From NCBI GenBank assembly GCA_002171615.1, contig NHEF01000008.1, forward strand, positions 1-55,889: 55,889 nucleotides of DNA, read 5' to 3'. A program made the translations under genes and the position numbers. Under the pieces are notes generated by a model that saw only the letters and a program-made list of their open reading frames with translations, was not told where the DNA came from and did not search any database. Below are positions 1 to 8,951 of the stretch, in pieces (position 1 is the first letter of the stretch; each line of letters starts with the position of its first letter). This DNA is from Gammaproteobacteria bacterium TMED78 (lineage in GTDB: Bacteria; Pseudomonadota; Gammaproteobacteria; Steroidobacterales; Rariloculaceae).

Positions 1-97
1 CCTCTAGATCTTTTTCTCTTAGGTTTAGATGATGCTGACTGATCATCACTAAATGGTCCTCTAGATCTTTTTCTCTTAGGTTTAGATGATGCTGACT
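1..97 (-). repeat. 57-bp in-frame tandem repeat in the helicase tail
   Basis: Bases 1-40 and 58-97 are identical over 40 bases, giving a 57-bp (19-codon) period. The encoded unit contains SASSKPKRKRSRG followed by GPFSDDQ. About 1.7 copies are visible and the array probably continues beyond the window. Perfect nucleotide identity suggests a recent duplication or continuing slippage or homogenisation. Confidence 0.85.
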
Positions 98-1253
98 TTT
101 TAAATTCTCTAATTTTAAGATTTCTTGTAGGCTCAAAGCCTTCTAGTACTACTTTGTTTATCTCAATATTAATAAATCGTTCTATACTATATAATAATTT
201 TCCTTCATCGCTACCTACTAGTGATACTGCAATGCCATCTTTACCGGCTCTTGCGGTTCGTCCTATGCGATGAATATAATCATCTGGTTGATCTGGCAAG
301 TCATAATTTACTACATATGGTAGCTTTTCAATATCTAATCCTCGGGAAGCAACTTCAGTGGCAACTAATACTTGGGCTTTTCCAGATTTAAAATCATCTA
401 GAGATCGAGATCTAACTAATTGTGATTTATTACTATGTATAGCCAAAGTTCTAATACCTTCGCTTAAGAGGTATTTAGTTAGCCTATCAGCTCCATGTTT
501 GGTTCTAACAAATACTAAAACCTGATTCCATGACTCGGACATGATCAATGCTAATAACAATTTATTTTTTTGCCCCCTATCAGTTAGATAGACAACTTGC
601 TTAACCTTGTCTACAAATTTATTCTTTCCGGCAATCTGAACTTCTTTTTGACTATTTAAAAAATCATTAGCTAGCTCTTTAATAGGAGCTGAAAAAGTAG
701 CAGAAAATAAAAGTGTTTGACGTTTTTTTGGAACTTTTGCTAAAATTTTTCTTATATCCTTGATAAAGCCCATATCAAGCATCCTATCTGCCTCATCGAG
801 CACGATAGTCTCTACTCCAGTAAGGCTGATAGATCTTTGCATCATATGGTCAAGAAGGCGGCCAGGTGTAGCGACAACAATGTCTACGCCTTTTCTTAAC
901 TTTGCCTTTTGAGGGCCTATACTTACTCCACCATATATTTTAGCAACCTTGAGAGGTAAGTAATTAGCATAATTATGAACATTATCAGCTACCTGAGAGG
1001 CTAACTCTCGAGTAGGAACAAGGATGAGTGCTCTAATTTCCTTACCTTTTTGTCTTCCATTTTTTAATTTTTCAAGTAGTGGTAAAGTAAAGCTAGCTGT
1101 TTTGCCTGTACCAGTAGGGGCGCCTGCTAATAAATCGTCGCCACTAAGGATAATGGGTATAGCTTTCTTTTGTATAGGCGTAGCATTACTATAGCCTTTC
1201 TGATTAATAGCTTTTAGTAGCTCAGCTGATAAACCTAATTGGTCAAATGACAT
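1..1253 (-). CDS. rhlE: DEAD-box ATP-dependent RNA helicase, RhlE type (3' end cut by window edge)
   Basis: The reading frame starts at ATG 1253 and runs off the window start, so 417 codons are visible and the C-terminus is missing. All superfamily-2 helicase motifs can be read in order: Walker A APTGTGKT, PTRELA, TPGRLLD, DEADRMLDMGF, SAT, VATEVASRGLDIE and HRIGRTARAG. These make it an RNA-dependent ATPase that unwinds RNA, probably in ribosome maturation or RNA turnover. The tail after the helicase core is very basic and carries a 19-residue tandem repeat rich in Lys/Arg/Ser, a typical RNA-binding extension. It lies 5 bases downstream of typA and is probably co-transcribed. RhlE, RhlB and DeaD are hard to separate; the short N-terminus and the DEADRMLDMGF motif favour RhlE. 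Confidence 0.9.
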   Translation of the reverse strand, partial: MSFDQLGLSAELLKAINQKGYSNATPIQKKAIPIILSGDDLLAGAPTGTGKTASFTLPLLEKLKNGRQKGKEIRALILVPTRELASQVADNVHNYANYLPLKVAKIYGGVSIGPQKAKLRKGVDIVVATPGRLLDHMMQRSISLTGVETIVLDEADRMLDMGFIKDIRKILAKVPKKRQTLLFSATFSAPIKELANDFLNSQKEVQIAGKNKFVDKVKQVVYLTDRGQKNKLLLALIMSESWNQVLVFVRTKHGADRLTKYLLSEGIRTLAIHSNKSQLVRSRSLDDFKSGKAQVLVATEVASRGLDIEKLPYVVNYDLPDQPDDYIHRIGRTARAGKDGIAVSLVGSDEGKLLYSIERFINIEINKVVLEGFEPTRNLKIREFKKSASSKPKRKRSRGPFSDDQSASSKPKRKRSR

Positions 1254-1258
1254 AATAG

Positions 1259-3085
1259 TTAACTCACTAATCCTCTAATCGATCTCTTTCTATCAGACTC
1301 TTTTAAATATTTTTTTCTAATTCTTATGTTTTTAGGAGTAACTTCTACCAATTCATCATCATCGATAAACTCTAGGGCTTGCTCTAACGAAAATATTATA
1401 GGTGGAACTAAAATAAGATTTTCGTCAGTCCCAGCTGCTCTAATATTTGTTAGCTGCTTACCTTTTGTTGCATTTACTGGCAAATCATTTTTCCTGCTAT
1501 GGATGCCTATTATCATACCCTCGTAGATTTCTACTCCATGACCTATAAATAGCTTGCCTCTATCTTGTAAATTAAATAGTGAATAAGCAAGAGCCTTTCC
1601 TTTGGCCATAGAAACTAAAGCACCGTTAATACGTTGACCTACTTCTCCTTTAGCTTTTTCTGCATAGCTTTCAAAGACATGATAAATTAAACCAGTACCA
1701 GCAGTTATAGTTAAATATTCATTTCTAAAGCCAATTAATCCTCTAGCTGGAATAATATACTCTAATTGAACCCTTCCTTTGCCATCAGGATTCATATTTT
1801 TAAGGTTACCTTTTCTATCAGCTAGCCTTGTCATAACAGCTCCCTGGTAAGGTTCTTCAAAATCTACTATTAACCTTTCCCATGGCTCTAACGTTTTACC
1901 GCCTACAACCTTTTCAATTACCTCAGGTCTTGAGACAGCTAGCTCGTATCCCTCCCTCCTCATTGTTTCTATTAGAATAGATAAGTGTAACTCACCCCTG
2001 CCAGAAACTTTAAACTTATCTGGATCAGTTGTATCTTCTACTCTCAATGCAACGTTATGCTTTAATTCCTGATTTAGCCTTTCTCTTATTTGTCGACTAG
2101 TTAAGAACTTACCATCTTGGCCAACAAAAGGAGACTTGTTAACATGAAATGTCATGCTTATTGTTGGCTCATCTACTTTCAAGCTTGGTAAAGCTTCTGG
2201 AAAATCTTTATCACATAATGTATCGGAAATTTGCAAATCATCAATACCACTAAATACAATGATATCGCCAGCACTTGCAAAATCTGTTTTTATTTTTTTT
2301 AAACCTTGGAAGCTAAAGATTTCAAGAACCTTAGACTGCTTCTTGGTTTTATTTTTATTGATTATACTAACAGTTGTATTAGACTTTATTGATCCTCTTG
2401 TAATTTTCCCAATGCCTAATACACCAACATAAGGATCATAGTCTAAGCTAGATACTTGCATTTGAAAGGTTCCTTTCTCATCAACATGCGGTGGCGGGAC
2501 ATTATTTATAATTGACTCTAATAGAGGAGTCATATCATTAGTATTTACCTCAAGATCATAGCTAGAGAAGCCTTTTAGAGCTGATGCATAAATAATAGGA
2601 AAATCTAGTTGTTGATCTGATGCGCCAAGTCGATCAAATAGATCAAATGTCTGATCTAGTACCCACTCAGGTCTACTTCCATCACGATCAATCTTATTAA
2701 TAACAACTATTGGAATAAAGCCAAAATCAAAAGCTTTTTTAGTAACAAATCTCGTCTGAGGCATAGGGCCTTCAACAGCATCAACTAAAAGAAGAACACT
2801 ATCAACCATAGATAGGACTCGTTCAACCTCACCTCCAAAATCGGCATGTCCAGGAGTATCAACTATATTTATATGCCACTCTTTCCATTTTATTGATGTA
2901 TTCTTGGATAAAATAGTTATTCCTCTCTCTTTTTCTAGATCACTAGAATCCATTGCTCTCTCAGGAATAACTATTCTAGAATCTAAGCTTTCAGATTGTT
3001 GTAGTAATTTATCCACTAAAGTTGTCTTACCATGGTCAACATGGGCAATAATAGCGATATTACGAAGCTTCTTTTCTAAAGGCAT
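1259..3085 (-). CDS. typA: Ribosome-associated translational GTPase TypA/BipA
   Basis: This 608-residue protein has the usual full length of TypA/BipA. The GTPase domain at the N-terminus shows G1 AHVDHGKTT (about residues 14-22), G3 DTPGHADFGGEVERV and G4 NKID. EF-G-like domains II, III and V follow, and then the family-specific C-terminal domain with GRGELHLSIL and GLIGFRNEYLT. TypA binds the 70S ribosome at the factor site and acts in 50S assembly and in growth under stress, such as low temperature. The ATG at 3085 gives the canonical N-terminus. The gene is followed at 5 bases by the rhlE-like helicase, which also fits a ribosome-assembly or cold-adaptation unit. Confidence 0.97.
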   Translation of the reverse strand: MPLEKKLRNIAIIAHVDHGKTTLVDKLLQQSESLDSRIVIPERAMDSSDLEKERGITILSKNTSIKWKEWHINIVDTPGHADFGGEVERVLSMVDSVLLLVDAVEGPMPQTRFVTKKAFDFGFIPIVVINKIDRDGSRPEWVLDQTFDLFDRLGASDQQLDFPIIYASALKGFSSYDLEVNTNDMTPLLESIINNVPPPHVDEKGTFQMQVSSLDYDPYVGVLGIGKITRGSIKSNTTVSIINKNKTKKQSKVLEIFSFQGLKKIKTDFASAGDIIVFSGIDDLQISDTLCDKDFPEALPSLKVDEPTISMTFHVNKSPFVGQDGKFLTSRQIRERLNQELKHNVALRVEDTTDPDKFKVSGRGELHLSILIETMRREGYELAVSRPEVIEKVVGGKTLEPWERLIVDFEEPYQGAVMTRLADRKGNLKNMNPDGKGRVQLEYIIPARGLIGFRNEYLTITAGTGLIYHVFESYAEKAKGEVGQRINGALVSMAKGKALAYSLFNLQDRGKLFIGHGVEIYEGMIIGIHSRKNDLPVNATKGKQLTNIRAAGTDENLILVPPIIFSLEQALEFIDDDELVEVTPKNIRIRKKYLKESDRKRSIRGLVS

Positions 3086-3162
3086 AACAAATGAAGTTAA
3101 AAATATGGAAAGAGAGCATCATACATTGTTAATGCTATTAATCAATTATCTTTGACTTGGCT

Positions 3163-3915
3163 CTACAGTCTTGGCAGTGAATCTATAATAACTCTATTAT
3201 TTCTCTTTAGGGCAAAAACTACCTTCTCAGGAGATGTGCGATTATCTAAAAAAGCAGCTCCTGTATAAGTATTATTATTAAATTCAGCATAGTCTCCAGT
3301 ACAGTTCGAGTAAGTAATAGATCCCTTATAGGCATTATAATTTGAATTAATAACCCCAACCGTTCCATTGAGAATACAATTTGTACTTGCTGACTGCTCA
3401 AATATTACGCCATTAGATGACACAGTTAGAGTTTCGCCTCCATCATTATAGTTACCAGCAATTGTCGATAGACTTGAGTCTCTATCATATATGTTTAAGT
3501 AGTTTAATGATGCAGTGCTATTCGATGACGTCCCAAGAGTAGTGGTACAGGAATATATTAATGAAAACGATTGTCTTTCTATAATTGTTCCAGCCCCAGA
3601 ACAATTGGCAACAGTAGAGCCATCCTCAAACATCCATCCAATATCAGTTATAACCTGCCAGCTAGCAGAAAAGCTATTACCGGAAACTACAGCAGTCCCT
3701 CCTCCAGATTGGTTATCTGAAGAAAAGAAAAAGATTTCACCAGTATCAAGAGTCGCTGCATCTACTGGTACTCCATCGTATGTTCCTGTCCAAATACCTC
3801 CTAAAGACTGATTTGTTGAAGCTGAGCTAGAGGGGGTAGAGGCAGTCGAGCCTCCTCCTCCGCCACCACAAGCAGCAAGAAGGATAGAAAAAATAAAATA
3901 AACAATAAATCTCAT
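3163..3915 (-). CDS. Small outer-membrane-type lipoprotein of unknown function
   Basis: The 250-residue protein begins with a lipoprotein signal, MRFIVYFIFSILLAAC, with cleavage expected before the Cys. A run of six glycines and a Ser/Thr-rich linker follow. The remainder (about residues 40-250) is rich in Ser, Thr, Asn, Gly and aromatic residues, suggesting a beta-structured extracytoplasmic domain, and contains several Cys. I do not recognise a catalytic motif or a named family. It lies between tRNA-Lys and typA on the same strand. The LAACGGGGG start is a common lipoprotein pattern in marine gammaproteobacteria and says nothing about function. Confidence 0.7.
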   Translation of the reverse strand: MRFIVYFIFSILLAACGGGGGGSTASTPSSSASTNQSLGGIWTGTYDGVPVDAATLDTGEIFFFSSDNQSGGGTAVVSGNSFSASWQVITDIGWMFEDGSTVANCSGAGTIIERQSFSLIYSCTTTLGTSSNSTASLNYLNIYDRDSSLSTIAGNYNDGGETLTVSSNGVIFEQSASTNCILNGTVGVINSNYNAYKGSITYSNCTGDYAEFNNNTYTGAAFLDNRTSPEKVVFALKRNNRVIIDSLPRL

Positions 3916-3989
3916 ATCTAATTGTACTATTATTTATAAAATCTTTATCTATATATTAGTAAAAGATCAAATGTTTAATTAATTAAAAA

Positions 3990-4065
3990 TGGTGGGGGCA
4001 GCAGGATTCGAACCTGCGACCAGCGGCTTAAAAGGCCGATGCTCTACCAACTGAGCTATACCCCC
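3990..4065 (-). tRNA. tRNA-Lys (anticodon TTT), CCA encoded
   Basis: On the minus strand a complete cloverleaf can be folded. The acceptor GGGGGTA pairs with TGCCCCC, followed by discriminator A and an encoded CCA. The D arm is GCTC/GAGC, the anticodon loop is CTTTTAA (anticodon TTT), and the T arm is GCAGG-TTCGAAT-CCTGC. The anticodon stem has a T-C mismatch at its outermost pair. The gene sits directly downstream of queC, the same position it has in Pseudomonas. Confidence 0.97.
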
Positions 4066-4092
4066 ATTAGATTTATATATATTATAAATTAC

Positions 4093-4788
4093 TTAAGACT
4101 TTATATACAGAGTTGGATCACTTATCCCCGCCTCTTTGAAGCCTTGTTGTCTAAATCTACAGGAGTCACAATTACCACAAGCATTACCGCCTTTATCTGC
4201 TGAGTAGCATGAGACAGTGATGCTATAATCTACACCAAGAGATGTCCCTAATTTAATAATTTCAGACTTTGATAAATTTATTAAGGGAGACTCTATCGAT
4301 ATATCTAAACCTTCAATAGCTTCCTTTGTAGCTAGATTTGACATTTTTTGAAAAGCATTAATAAATTCAGGGCGACAATCAGGATAACCAGAATAATCAA
4401 TCGAGTTTATTCCAATAAATATCTTACCAGCCTTAACAACTTCAGCTATAGCTAGAGCAAAGGAAAGAAAGATAGTATTTCTAGCTGGAACGTATGTAAT
4501 TGGTATGCCTTTTGTTGCTACTTTAGGTATGTCAATACTCAAATCCGTTAGTGCCGAGCCTCCAATAGCATCGAGTGGTATATTAATTAAACGATGGTCC
4601 TTGGATTTTAACTTCCTAGAGATTACTGCTGAAGCCTCAATCTCAGCAATATGACGTTGACCATAATCAAAACAAACTGTATGGCATGCTAGACCTTTAT
4701 TTTTTGCTATTGCTAATACTGTAGCAGAATCTAATCCTCCTGATAATAAAACTACGGCAACATTATTCTTAGTGGCCACGTTTATCAC
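4093..4788 (-). CDS. queC: 7-cyano-7-deazaguanine (preQ0) synthase QueC
   Basis: QueC converts 7-carboxy-7-deazaguanine to preQ0 using ATP and ammonia in queuosine biosynthesis. The PP-loop motif [13 protein letters not shown] lies near the N-terminus. The C-terminal zinc site is visible as [18 protein letters not shown]. Length (231 residues) is normal. The start is not certain: GTG at 4788 gives the longest product, but GTG at 4779 is preceded by GGGGTG at a better distance and gives [15 protein letters not shown], closer to known QueC N-termini. Either start overlaps the end of queE, so translation is probably coupled. Confidence 0.95.
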   Translation of the reverse strand: MINVATKNNVAVVLLSGGLDSATVLAIAKNKGLACHTVCFDYGQRHIAEIEASAVISRKLKSKDHRLINIPLDAIGGSALTDLSIDIPKVATKGIPITYVPARNTIFLSFALAIAEVVKAGKIFIGINSIDYSGYPDCRPEFINAFQKMSNLATKEAIEGLDISIESPLINLSKSEIIKLGTSLGVDYSITVSCYSADKGGNACGNCDSCRFRQQGFKEAGISDPTLYIKS

Positions 4789-5413
4789 CCCATATATACT
4801 TGTGCACTTGAAGTTGTAATCTTACTGGTAAGCTATCATCTAAGATCCATTTTGATAAGTCAGTAGATGGCAACTCGTTATGACTTGGAGAAAAATAGAT
4901 TTCACAATCTATAGACTTATAAGTAGCAACTAAATCTTTTGCCCATTCATAATCTTTTCTGTTACAAATAACTATTTTCAAACAATCCTTATTGGTAAGA
5001 TAAGACAAATTTTCTAATAGATTTTTATCAGACTCACCAGAAGATGGAGTTTTTATATCTAAAATTTTTATAACATCAGGATTAATATTTTTTATATTGA
5101 ATGCTCCACTTGTTTCAAGGCTAACTGAATATTTCTTTTTGCATAACGCATCTAGTAGTAATGAGCAGCTCTTTTGAGCTAAAGGCTCCCCACCTGTAAC
5201 ACAAACAAACGAGGAGTTTATTTTACTGATTCTATTCATAATCTGAGCAACTTCCAAATAGTTACCACCAGTAAAAGCATACTCTGTATCACAATATTTG
5301 CATCTCAATGGGCATCCAGAAAGCCTAATAAATATGGTAGGTATTCCAGTAAAAATAGCCTCACCCTGAATAGAGTAAAAAATTTCTGATATTTTTATTT
5401 TTTTTGAGCTCAT
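4769..5413 (-). CDS. queE: 7-carboxy-7-deazaguanine synthase QueE (radical SAM)
   Basis: QueE performs the radical-SAM ring contraction of 6-carboxytetrahydropterin in the queuosine pathway. The cluster-binding motif CPLRCKYC (CxxxCxxC) is at about residues 34-41, preceded by the substrate-side motif [17 protein letters not shown] and followed by VTGGEPLAQ, the SAM-binding GGE motif. The length of 214 residues is typical. It overlaps the queC start and lies 33 bases downstream of cpoB, so the queuosine pair appears to ride at the end of the tol-pal transcript, as in Pseudomonas. Confidence 0.95.
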   Translation of the reverse strand: MSSKKIKISEIFYSIQGEAIFTGIPTIFIRLSGCPLRCKYCDTEYAFTGGNYLEVAQIMNRISKINSSFVCVTGGEPLAQKSCSLLLDALCKKKYSVSLETSGAFNIKNINPDVIKILDIKTPSSGESDKNLLENLSYLTNKDCLKIVICNRKDYEWAKDLVATYKSIDCEIYFSPSHNELPSTDLSKWILDDSLPVRLQLQVHKYIWGDKRGH

Positions 5414-5446
5414 TCGTGTCTAGAGCATATAGTTTAAGAAATTTAA

Positions 5447-6196
5447 TTATTCAGCCAATAAACTTATTCTTTCAGAGGCTAAACGTGATAATGTTGAGTC
5501 TGGAAACTCCTCAATAACTCTGTTCAAGTACAAAAAAGAATTATCAGGCTGTCCAATCTCATCAAAACAGAAACCTATTTTTAATAACGCATCTGCTAGC
5601 TTATCAGAAGACTCATATTCATTAACGACAGACTGGAACATAGGAATAGCATCCTGAAAGCTACCTTGCACATAAAATGTTTCAGCTAACCAGAATTGAG
5701 CATTATCAGCTAGATCGCTAGTAGGAAAAATAGTTAGAAAGGTTTGAAAAGCTTCAGCTGCACTTAACCATTGAGACTGACGCAAAAGCTCAAAAGCTTC
5801 ATTATAGTTATCTCTATCGTCTCCTGTAACAAAATCATTAGAAAATGAATCATCAACCGCTACTGGGGGCAAGTTAGTAATAAGATTTACGCTTCCACCT
5901 TCAAGAATAGTTAATCTATTATCTAGATCAATATATATATCCCTCTGACGATCAATATTATTGGAAAACTCATAAGATATTACTTCTACTTCTCCTCTTA
6001 ATTCTTGTAGCTCTCTTTGAATAAGGTCAAGTTGAGAAACTATCTCAACTAAGCTTTCATTATTAACAACCCTCTCTATTCTTTGGATCCTAGTTTCCAT
6101 TTCAGTCAATCTTACAAAAACAGGATCTTCAGCTTGAGGCAAAGTTGTGCAACCTCCTATAAATAAAATTAAATAAAAAAATATTTTTCTTATCAT
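5447..6196 (-). CDS. cpoB: Tol-Pal system protein CpoB (YbgF), predicted lipoprotein
   Basis: CpoB links the Tol machine to outer-membrane constriction and peptidoglycan synthesis at division. An N-terminal coiled-coil segment (about residues 20-95) corresponds to the TolA-binding trimerisation domain. The C-terminal half has tetratricopeptide-like repeats, such as DNYNEAFELLRQSQWLSAAE and DNAQFWLAETFYVQG. I chose ATG 6196 because it gives MIRKIFFYLILFIGGC, a good lipoprotein signal; the longer frame from TTG 6229 adds an implausible leader. A lipidated CpoB differs from the soluble periplasmic E. coli protein. It is the last tol gene, downstream of pal. Confidence 0.9.
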   Translation of the reverse strand: MIRKIFFYLILFIGGCTTLPQAEDPVFVRLTEMETRIQRIERVVNNESLVEIVSQLDLIQRELQELRGEVEVISYEFSNNIDRQRDIYIDLDNRLTILEGGSVNLITNLPPVAVDDSFSNDFVTGDDRDNYNEAFELLRQSQWLSAAEAFQTFLTIFPTSDLADNAQFWLAETFYVQGSFQDAIPMFQSVVNEYESSDKLADALLKIGFCFDEIGQPDNSFLYLNRVIEEFPDSTLSRLASERISLLAE

Positions 6197-6212
6197 ATCA
6201 ATCAATATAAAG

Positions 6213-6752
6213 TTAATAGATGATTTCAACCCTTCTGTTTAGGCTATAAGACTCTTCATTGCTACCTATTACAACAGGCCTTTCTTCTCCATAGCTTACA
6301 ATAGTTATTTGATCATTACTTGCTCCCTGCAGTAATAATAAACGCCTCACCGCTTGCGCTCTTCTTTCTCCTAATCCAATATTATATTCCCTACTACCTC
6401 TCTCATCAGCATGTCCCTCTAATCGAATGGTTATCGATGAGTTATTTGCTAACCTGTTACCATGGGCTAATAATGTAGAATTAAATTCAGGATTAACATC
6501 GCTTTGATCAAAATCAAAATAAATAAGTAGGTTAGAAAGTACCTCTTGAGTACTTGTATCTTCAAAAATATCAGGATTAGATGATCCAGAAGCACCCGAG
6601 ATCATTGCTGACTCATTACTTCCATTAACGCTAGAAGAGCTGTTATTGCTTGTATCAGAAGCAGTGCCATCTTGCTGAGTTGGTGAACTAGAACAACTAG
6701 CTAAAATAATCGCTAGTAACGAAAAAAATAATAAATTAATTTTTTTTAACAT
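6213..6752 (-). CDS. pal: Peptidoglycan-associated lipoprotein Pal
   Basis: Pal is an outer-membrane lipoprotein that binds peptidoglycan and TolB. The lipobox is in MLKKINLLFFSLLAIILASC. A low-complexity Ser/Asn-rich linker (about residues 20-65) precedes the OmpA-like domain, recognisable by YFDFDQSDV, LEGHADERGSREYNIGLGERRA and the C-terminal SLNRRVEIIY. The Asp and Arg of the diaminopimelate-binding pocket lie in the HADERGS and GERRAQAV region. The length of 179 residues is normal. It sits between tolB and cpoB in the conserved order. Confidence 0.96.
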   Translation of the reverse strand: MLKKINLLFFSLLAIILASCSSSPTQQDGTASDTSNNSSSSVNGSNESAMISGASGSSNPDIFEDTSTQEVLSNLLIYFDFDQSDVNPEFNSTLLAHGNRLANNSSITIRLEGHADERGSREYNIGLGERRAQAVRRLLLLQGASNDQITIVSYGEERPVVIGSNEESYSLNRRVEIIY

Positions 6753-6797
6753 ATCTGATCCTTTTGATTAAATTTCTTAAATTATAGTATAGCTAAA

Positions 6798-8117
6798 CTA
6801 ATCTTCAAGGGAAGGCGACCATACCGGCTCTCTTACATCTCCCACAACTGAAGCTATCTTTCTTCTGATTCTACCATCAGTACTGACCGAAGATAATACT
6901 CCTGACCCATTTTCTCTAGTTGCGAATATTATTTGGGAGCCATTTGGAGAAAAGCTAGGAGATTCATCAAGATATCCTCCGCTTAGTACTTGAGTTAGAC
7001 CCGACTCTATATCAACAAGAGCTATCCTATAATTATTATTTGCGCCTCTATGAACAACAGCTAATTGATTACCATCCGGACTTAATCTAGGTCTAGCATT
7101 ATAAGTACCCTCAAATGTAACTCTACTTATATTACCACCCAATCTAGTATCAACTTTATAAATTTGAGGATTGCCTGATCGATCAGAAGTAAAGTAAATA
7201 ACTTGACCATCAGGTGACCATGCTGGTTCTGTATCAATGGACGGGCTTCTTGTTAATCTAGTCAATACCTGCCCATCTATATTGAGCATATAAATATCTA
7301 AATTACCGGTATCTCTAGATAAAGCTAATGCTAGATATCGCCCATCCGGAGAAAATGAAGGAGCACCATTAATACCCAGCCTATCTGAGACTAAAGTTCT
7401 TGTTCCTGCTTCAATATTTTGAATATAGATAGCAGCTTTATCTTGCTCGAAAGATACATAAGCTAATTGTGTTCCGTCAGGAGACCAGCTAGGTGACATT
7501 AAAGGCTGAGGTGAGTCAGCTATAATTTGTGGGTTCTCTCCATCTATATCTGAAACTATTAACCTATATCTACTAGTATCTCCTACACCTAATTGGCTAA
7601 TATAAGCTACTTTTGTATTAAAAATTCCAGTAATTCCAGTAAGTTCGGCAAAAATCATATCAGAAATTTTGTGTCCAACAGATCTAAAGCTTGAGCTATC
7701 CGATAACAATCTAAAAGCCAATAATTGCTCGCCTCTTAAAACGTCAAAGAGTTGGAAATGAATAGTAAATTGATCCTGTCCTGAAGAAATAATCCGACCA
7801 ATAACAAGAGCATCGATATCAAGAATCCTCCAGTCATTAAAATCTACATCACTTGGTAAGATTGGTCTAGACAACATACTTTCTTGTGGAAGAGTGGTAA
7901 AGCGACCGCTATTAATTAAATCTGACTGAATAACATCCTGTATATTGGAGATTTCAGAACTAGATAGAGATTGTGAAGTAAAAGGCACAACTGCTATTTG
8001 TATTGGCCTTTCAACACCTTGACGAATTTCAATTCTCAATTGAGCTAAAGATTGAGATGAAAACAAAATCATTAAAGTGAACAAGCTTAATGTTCTAAAA
8101 TAAAAAAATATCTTCAA
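6798..8117 (-). CDS. tolB: Tol-Pal periplasmic beta-propeller protein TolB
   Basis: TolB is the periplasmic partner of Pal and TolA. After a signal peptide ending SSQSLA comes the N-terminal domain (about residues 26-165, starting LRIEIRQGVERPIQIAVVPF). A six-bladed propeller follows, with repeated SWSPDG-type motifs: PSWSPDGTQLAYVS, PSFSPDGRYLAL, PAWSPDGQVIYFTSDRSG, PRLSPDGNQLAV and PSFSPNGSQIIF. The start is TTG 8117: there is no ATG that leaves a usable signal peptide, and an AGGA lies 7 bases upstream. The full length of 439 residues matches the family. Confidence 0.96.
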   Translation of the reverse strand: MKIFFYFRTLSLFTLMILFSSQSLAQLRIEIRQGVERPIQIAVVPFTSQSLSSSEISNIQDVIQSDLINSGRFTTLPQESMLSRPILPSDVDFNDWRILDIDALVIGRIISSGQDQFTIHFQLFDVLRGEQLLAFRLLSDSSSFRSVGHKISDMIFAELTGITGIFNTKVAYISQLGVGDTSRYRLIVSDIDGENPQIIADSPQPLMSPSWSPDGTQLAYVSFEQDKAAIYIQNIEAGTRTLVSDRLGINGAPSFSPDGRYLALALSRDTGNLDIYMLNIDGQVLTRLTRSPSIDTEPAWSPDGQVIYFTSDRSGNPQIYKVDTRLGGNISRVTFEGTYNARPRLSPDGNQLAVVHRGANNNYRIALVDIESGLTQVLSGGYLDESPSFSPNGSQIIFATRENGSGVLSSVSTDGRIRRKIASVVGDVREPVWSPSLED

Positions 8118-8124
8118 GTGTTTA

Positions 8125-8128
8125 TCCT
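8125..8128 (-). promoter_or_regulatory. Shine-Dalgarno supporting the TTG start of tolB
   Basis: On the minus strand AGGA stands 7 bases before TTG 8117. The only nearby ATG, 15 codons in, would remove the positively charged part of the signal peptide, so this site decides the start. Confidence 0.6.
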
Positions 8129-8138
8129 ATAAATTAAA

Positions 8139-8942
8139 TTAATCATCTGGTATAAAATCAATAATAAGATTCCTATCAAATAATGATGGAACAGGTGGTC
8201 TAGGTAAAGGAGCTGATCTTAGAACTGCAGCTTCTAGCGACCTAATTACAACTTCATCTCCATTACAATCACCAACAATGACATCAACTATATCGCCACT
8301 TGGTATTTGAGTAACATTTAGTTGGCACATTAAACCACTAATCGTACTAGGCGGCTTTATCCAATTACTTTCAATCCTTCTGACAAGCATAAGATTATAT
8401 TCCTCAAGCAATGATAATTCTTCAGCTTGCCTAGCTTCTTGCTGAAGATCTAATTCTCTTTGTATTTGTGCTTGAAGATCTGATTGTCTCTGTCTTTCTT
8501 GATCTGCTTGAATCTGCCTTTGCTCTTCCTCAATTCGTCTTTGCTCAGCATCTCTTGCTATCCTTTCCTGTTCAGCTTGAAGTGCTTGTAACTCACTTCT
8601 TTGTTGATCAGCTACTTGCTCTGCCGCTTCTCTCTGTGACTGTAGTAACTGTAAAGCCTTTCTTTCAGACTCAACTTCTGCTAATGCTTGCTGTCTTTGT
8701 GCCTCAATTAGTTGCTGCTGCTCTATTCTATTAACCTCTTCTTGTCTTTCAATTTGATTTAACCGATCAATTTCTCTTTGAATATCGTCAACATCAATAA
8801 GAGTTGCCTCTATAGCTATATCTTCAATATTTGCTACTCTTAACTCCTTGGATGAAAACGATAATCCAAGACCAAGAATAGTTAAAGCAACAATGTGAAA
8901 AGCAAATGAGTAAAAAAAAGATTTTATGCGAAGTATAATCAC
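8139..8942 (-). CDS. tolA: Cell envelope protein TolA
   Basis: TolA spans the periplasm and transmits inner-membrane energy from TolQR to Pal/TolB. A single N-terminal membrane helix (about residues 8-30, SFFYSFAFHIVALTILGLGL) is followed by a long Glu/Gln/Arg/Ala-rich helical stalk (about residues 45-180). The C-terminal globular domain has a Cys pair (GLMCQLNV and VGDCNG), consistent with the TolA domain III disulfide. The start is GTG 8942, with AGG upstream. Domain II is rich in Gln and Arg rather than the Lys/Ala-rich E. coli version. Confidence 0.93.
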   Translation of the reverse strand: MIILRIKSFFYSFAFHIVALTILGLGLSFSSKELRVANIEDIAIEATLIDVDDIQREIDRLNQIERQEEVNRIEQQQLIEAQRQQALAEVESERKALQLLQSQREAAEQVADQQRSELQALQAEQERIARDAEQRRIEEEQRQIQADQERQRQSDLQAQIQRELDLQQEARQAEELSLLEEYNLMLVRRIESNWIKPPSTISGLMCQLNVTQIPSGDIVDVIVGDCNGDEVVIRSLEAAVLRSAPLPRPPVPSLFDRNLIIDFIPDD

Positions 8943-8951
8943 ACAGGTAAC

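Noticed and set aside
3990-4065. Integrated element at tRNA-Lys
   Set aside because: No integrase gene and no duplicated tRNA 3' end were seen on either side within the window.
6197-6229. TTG-initiated N-terminal extension of cpoB
   Set aside because: It overlaps pal and would place a leader before the lipoprotein signal; ATG 6196 gives a clean signal.
8400-8800. Low-complexity Gln/Glu/Arg stretch considered as a repeat array or foreign insert
   Set aside because: It is the normal helical stalk of TolA, in frame and without exact DNA repeats.
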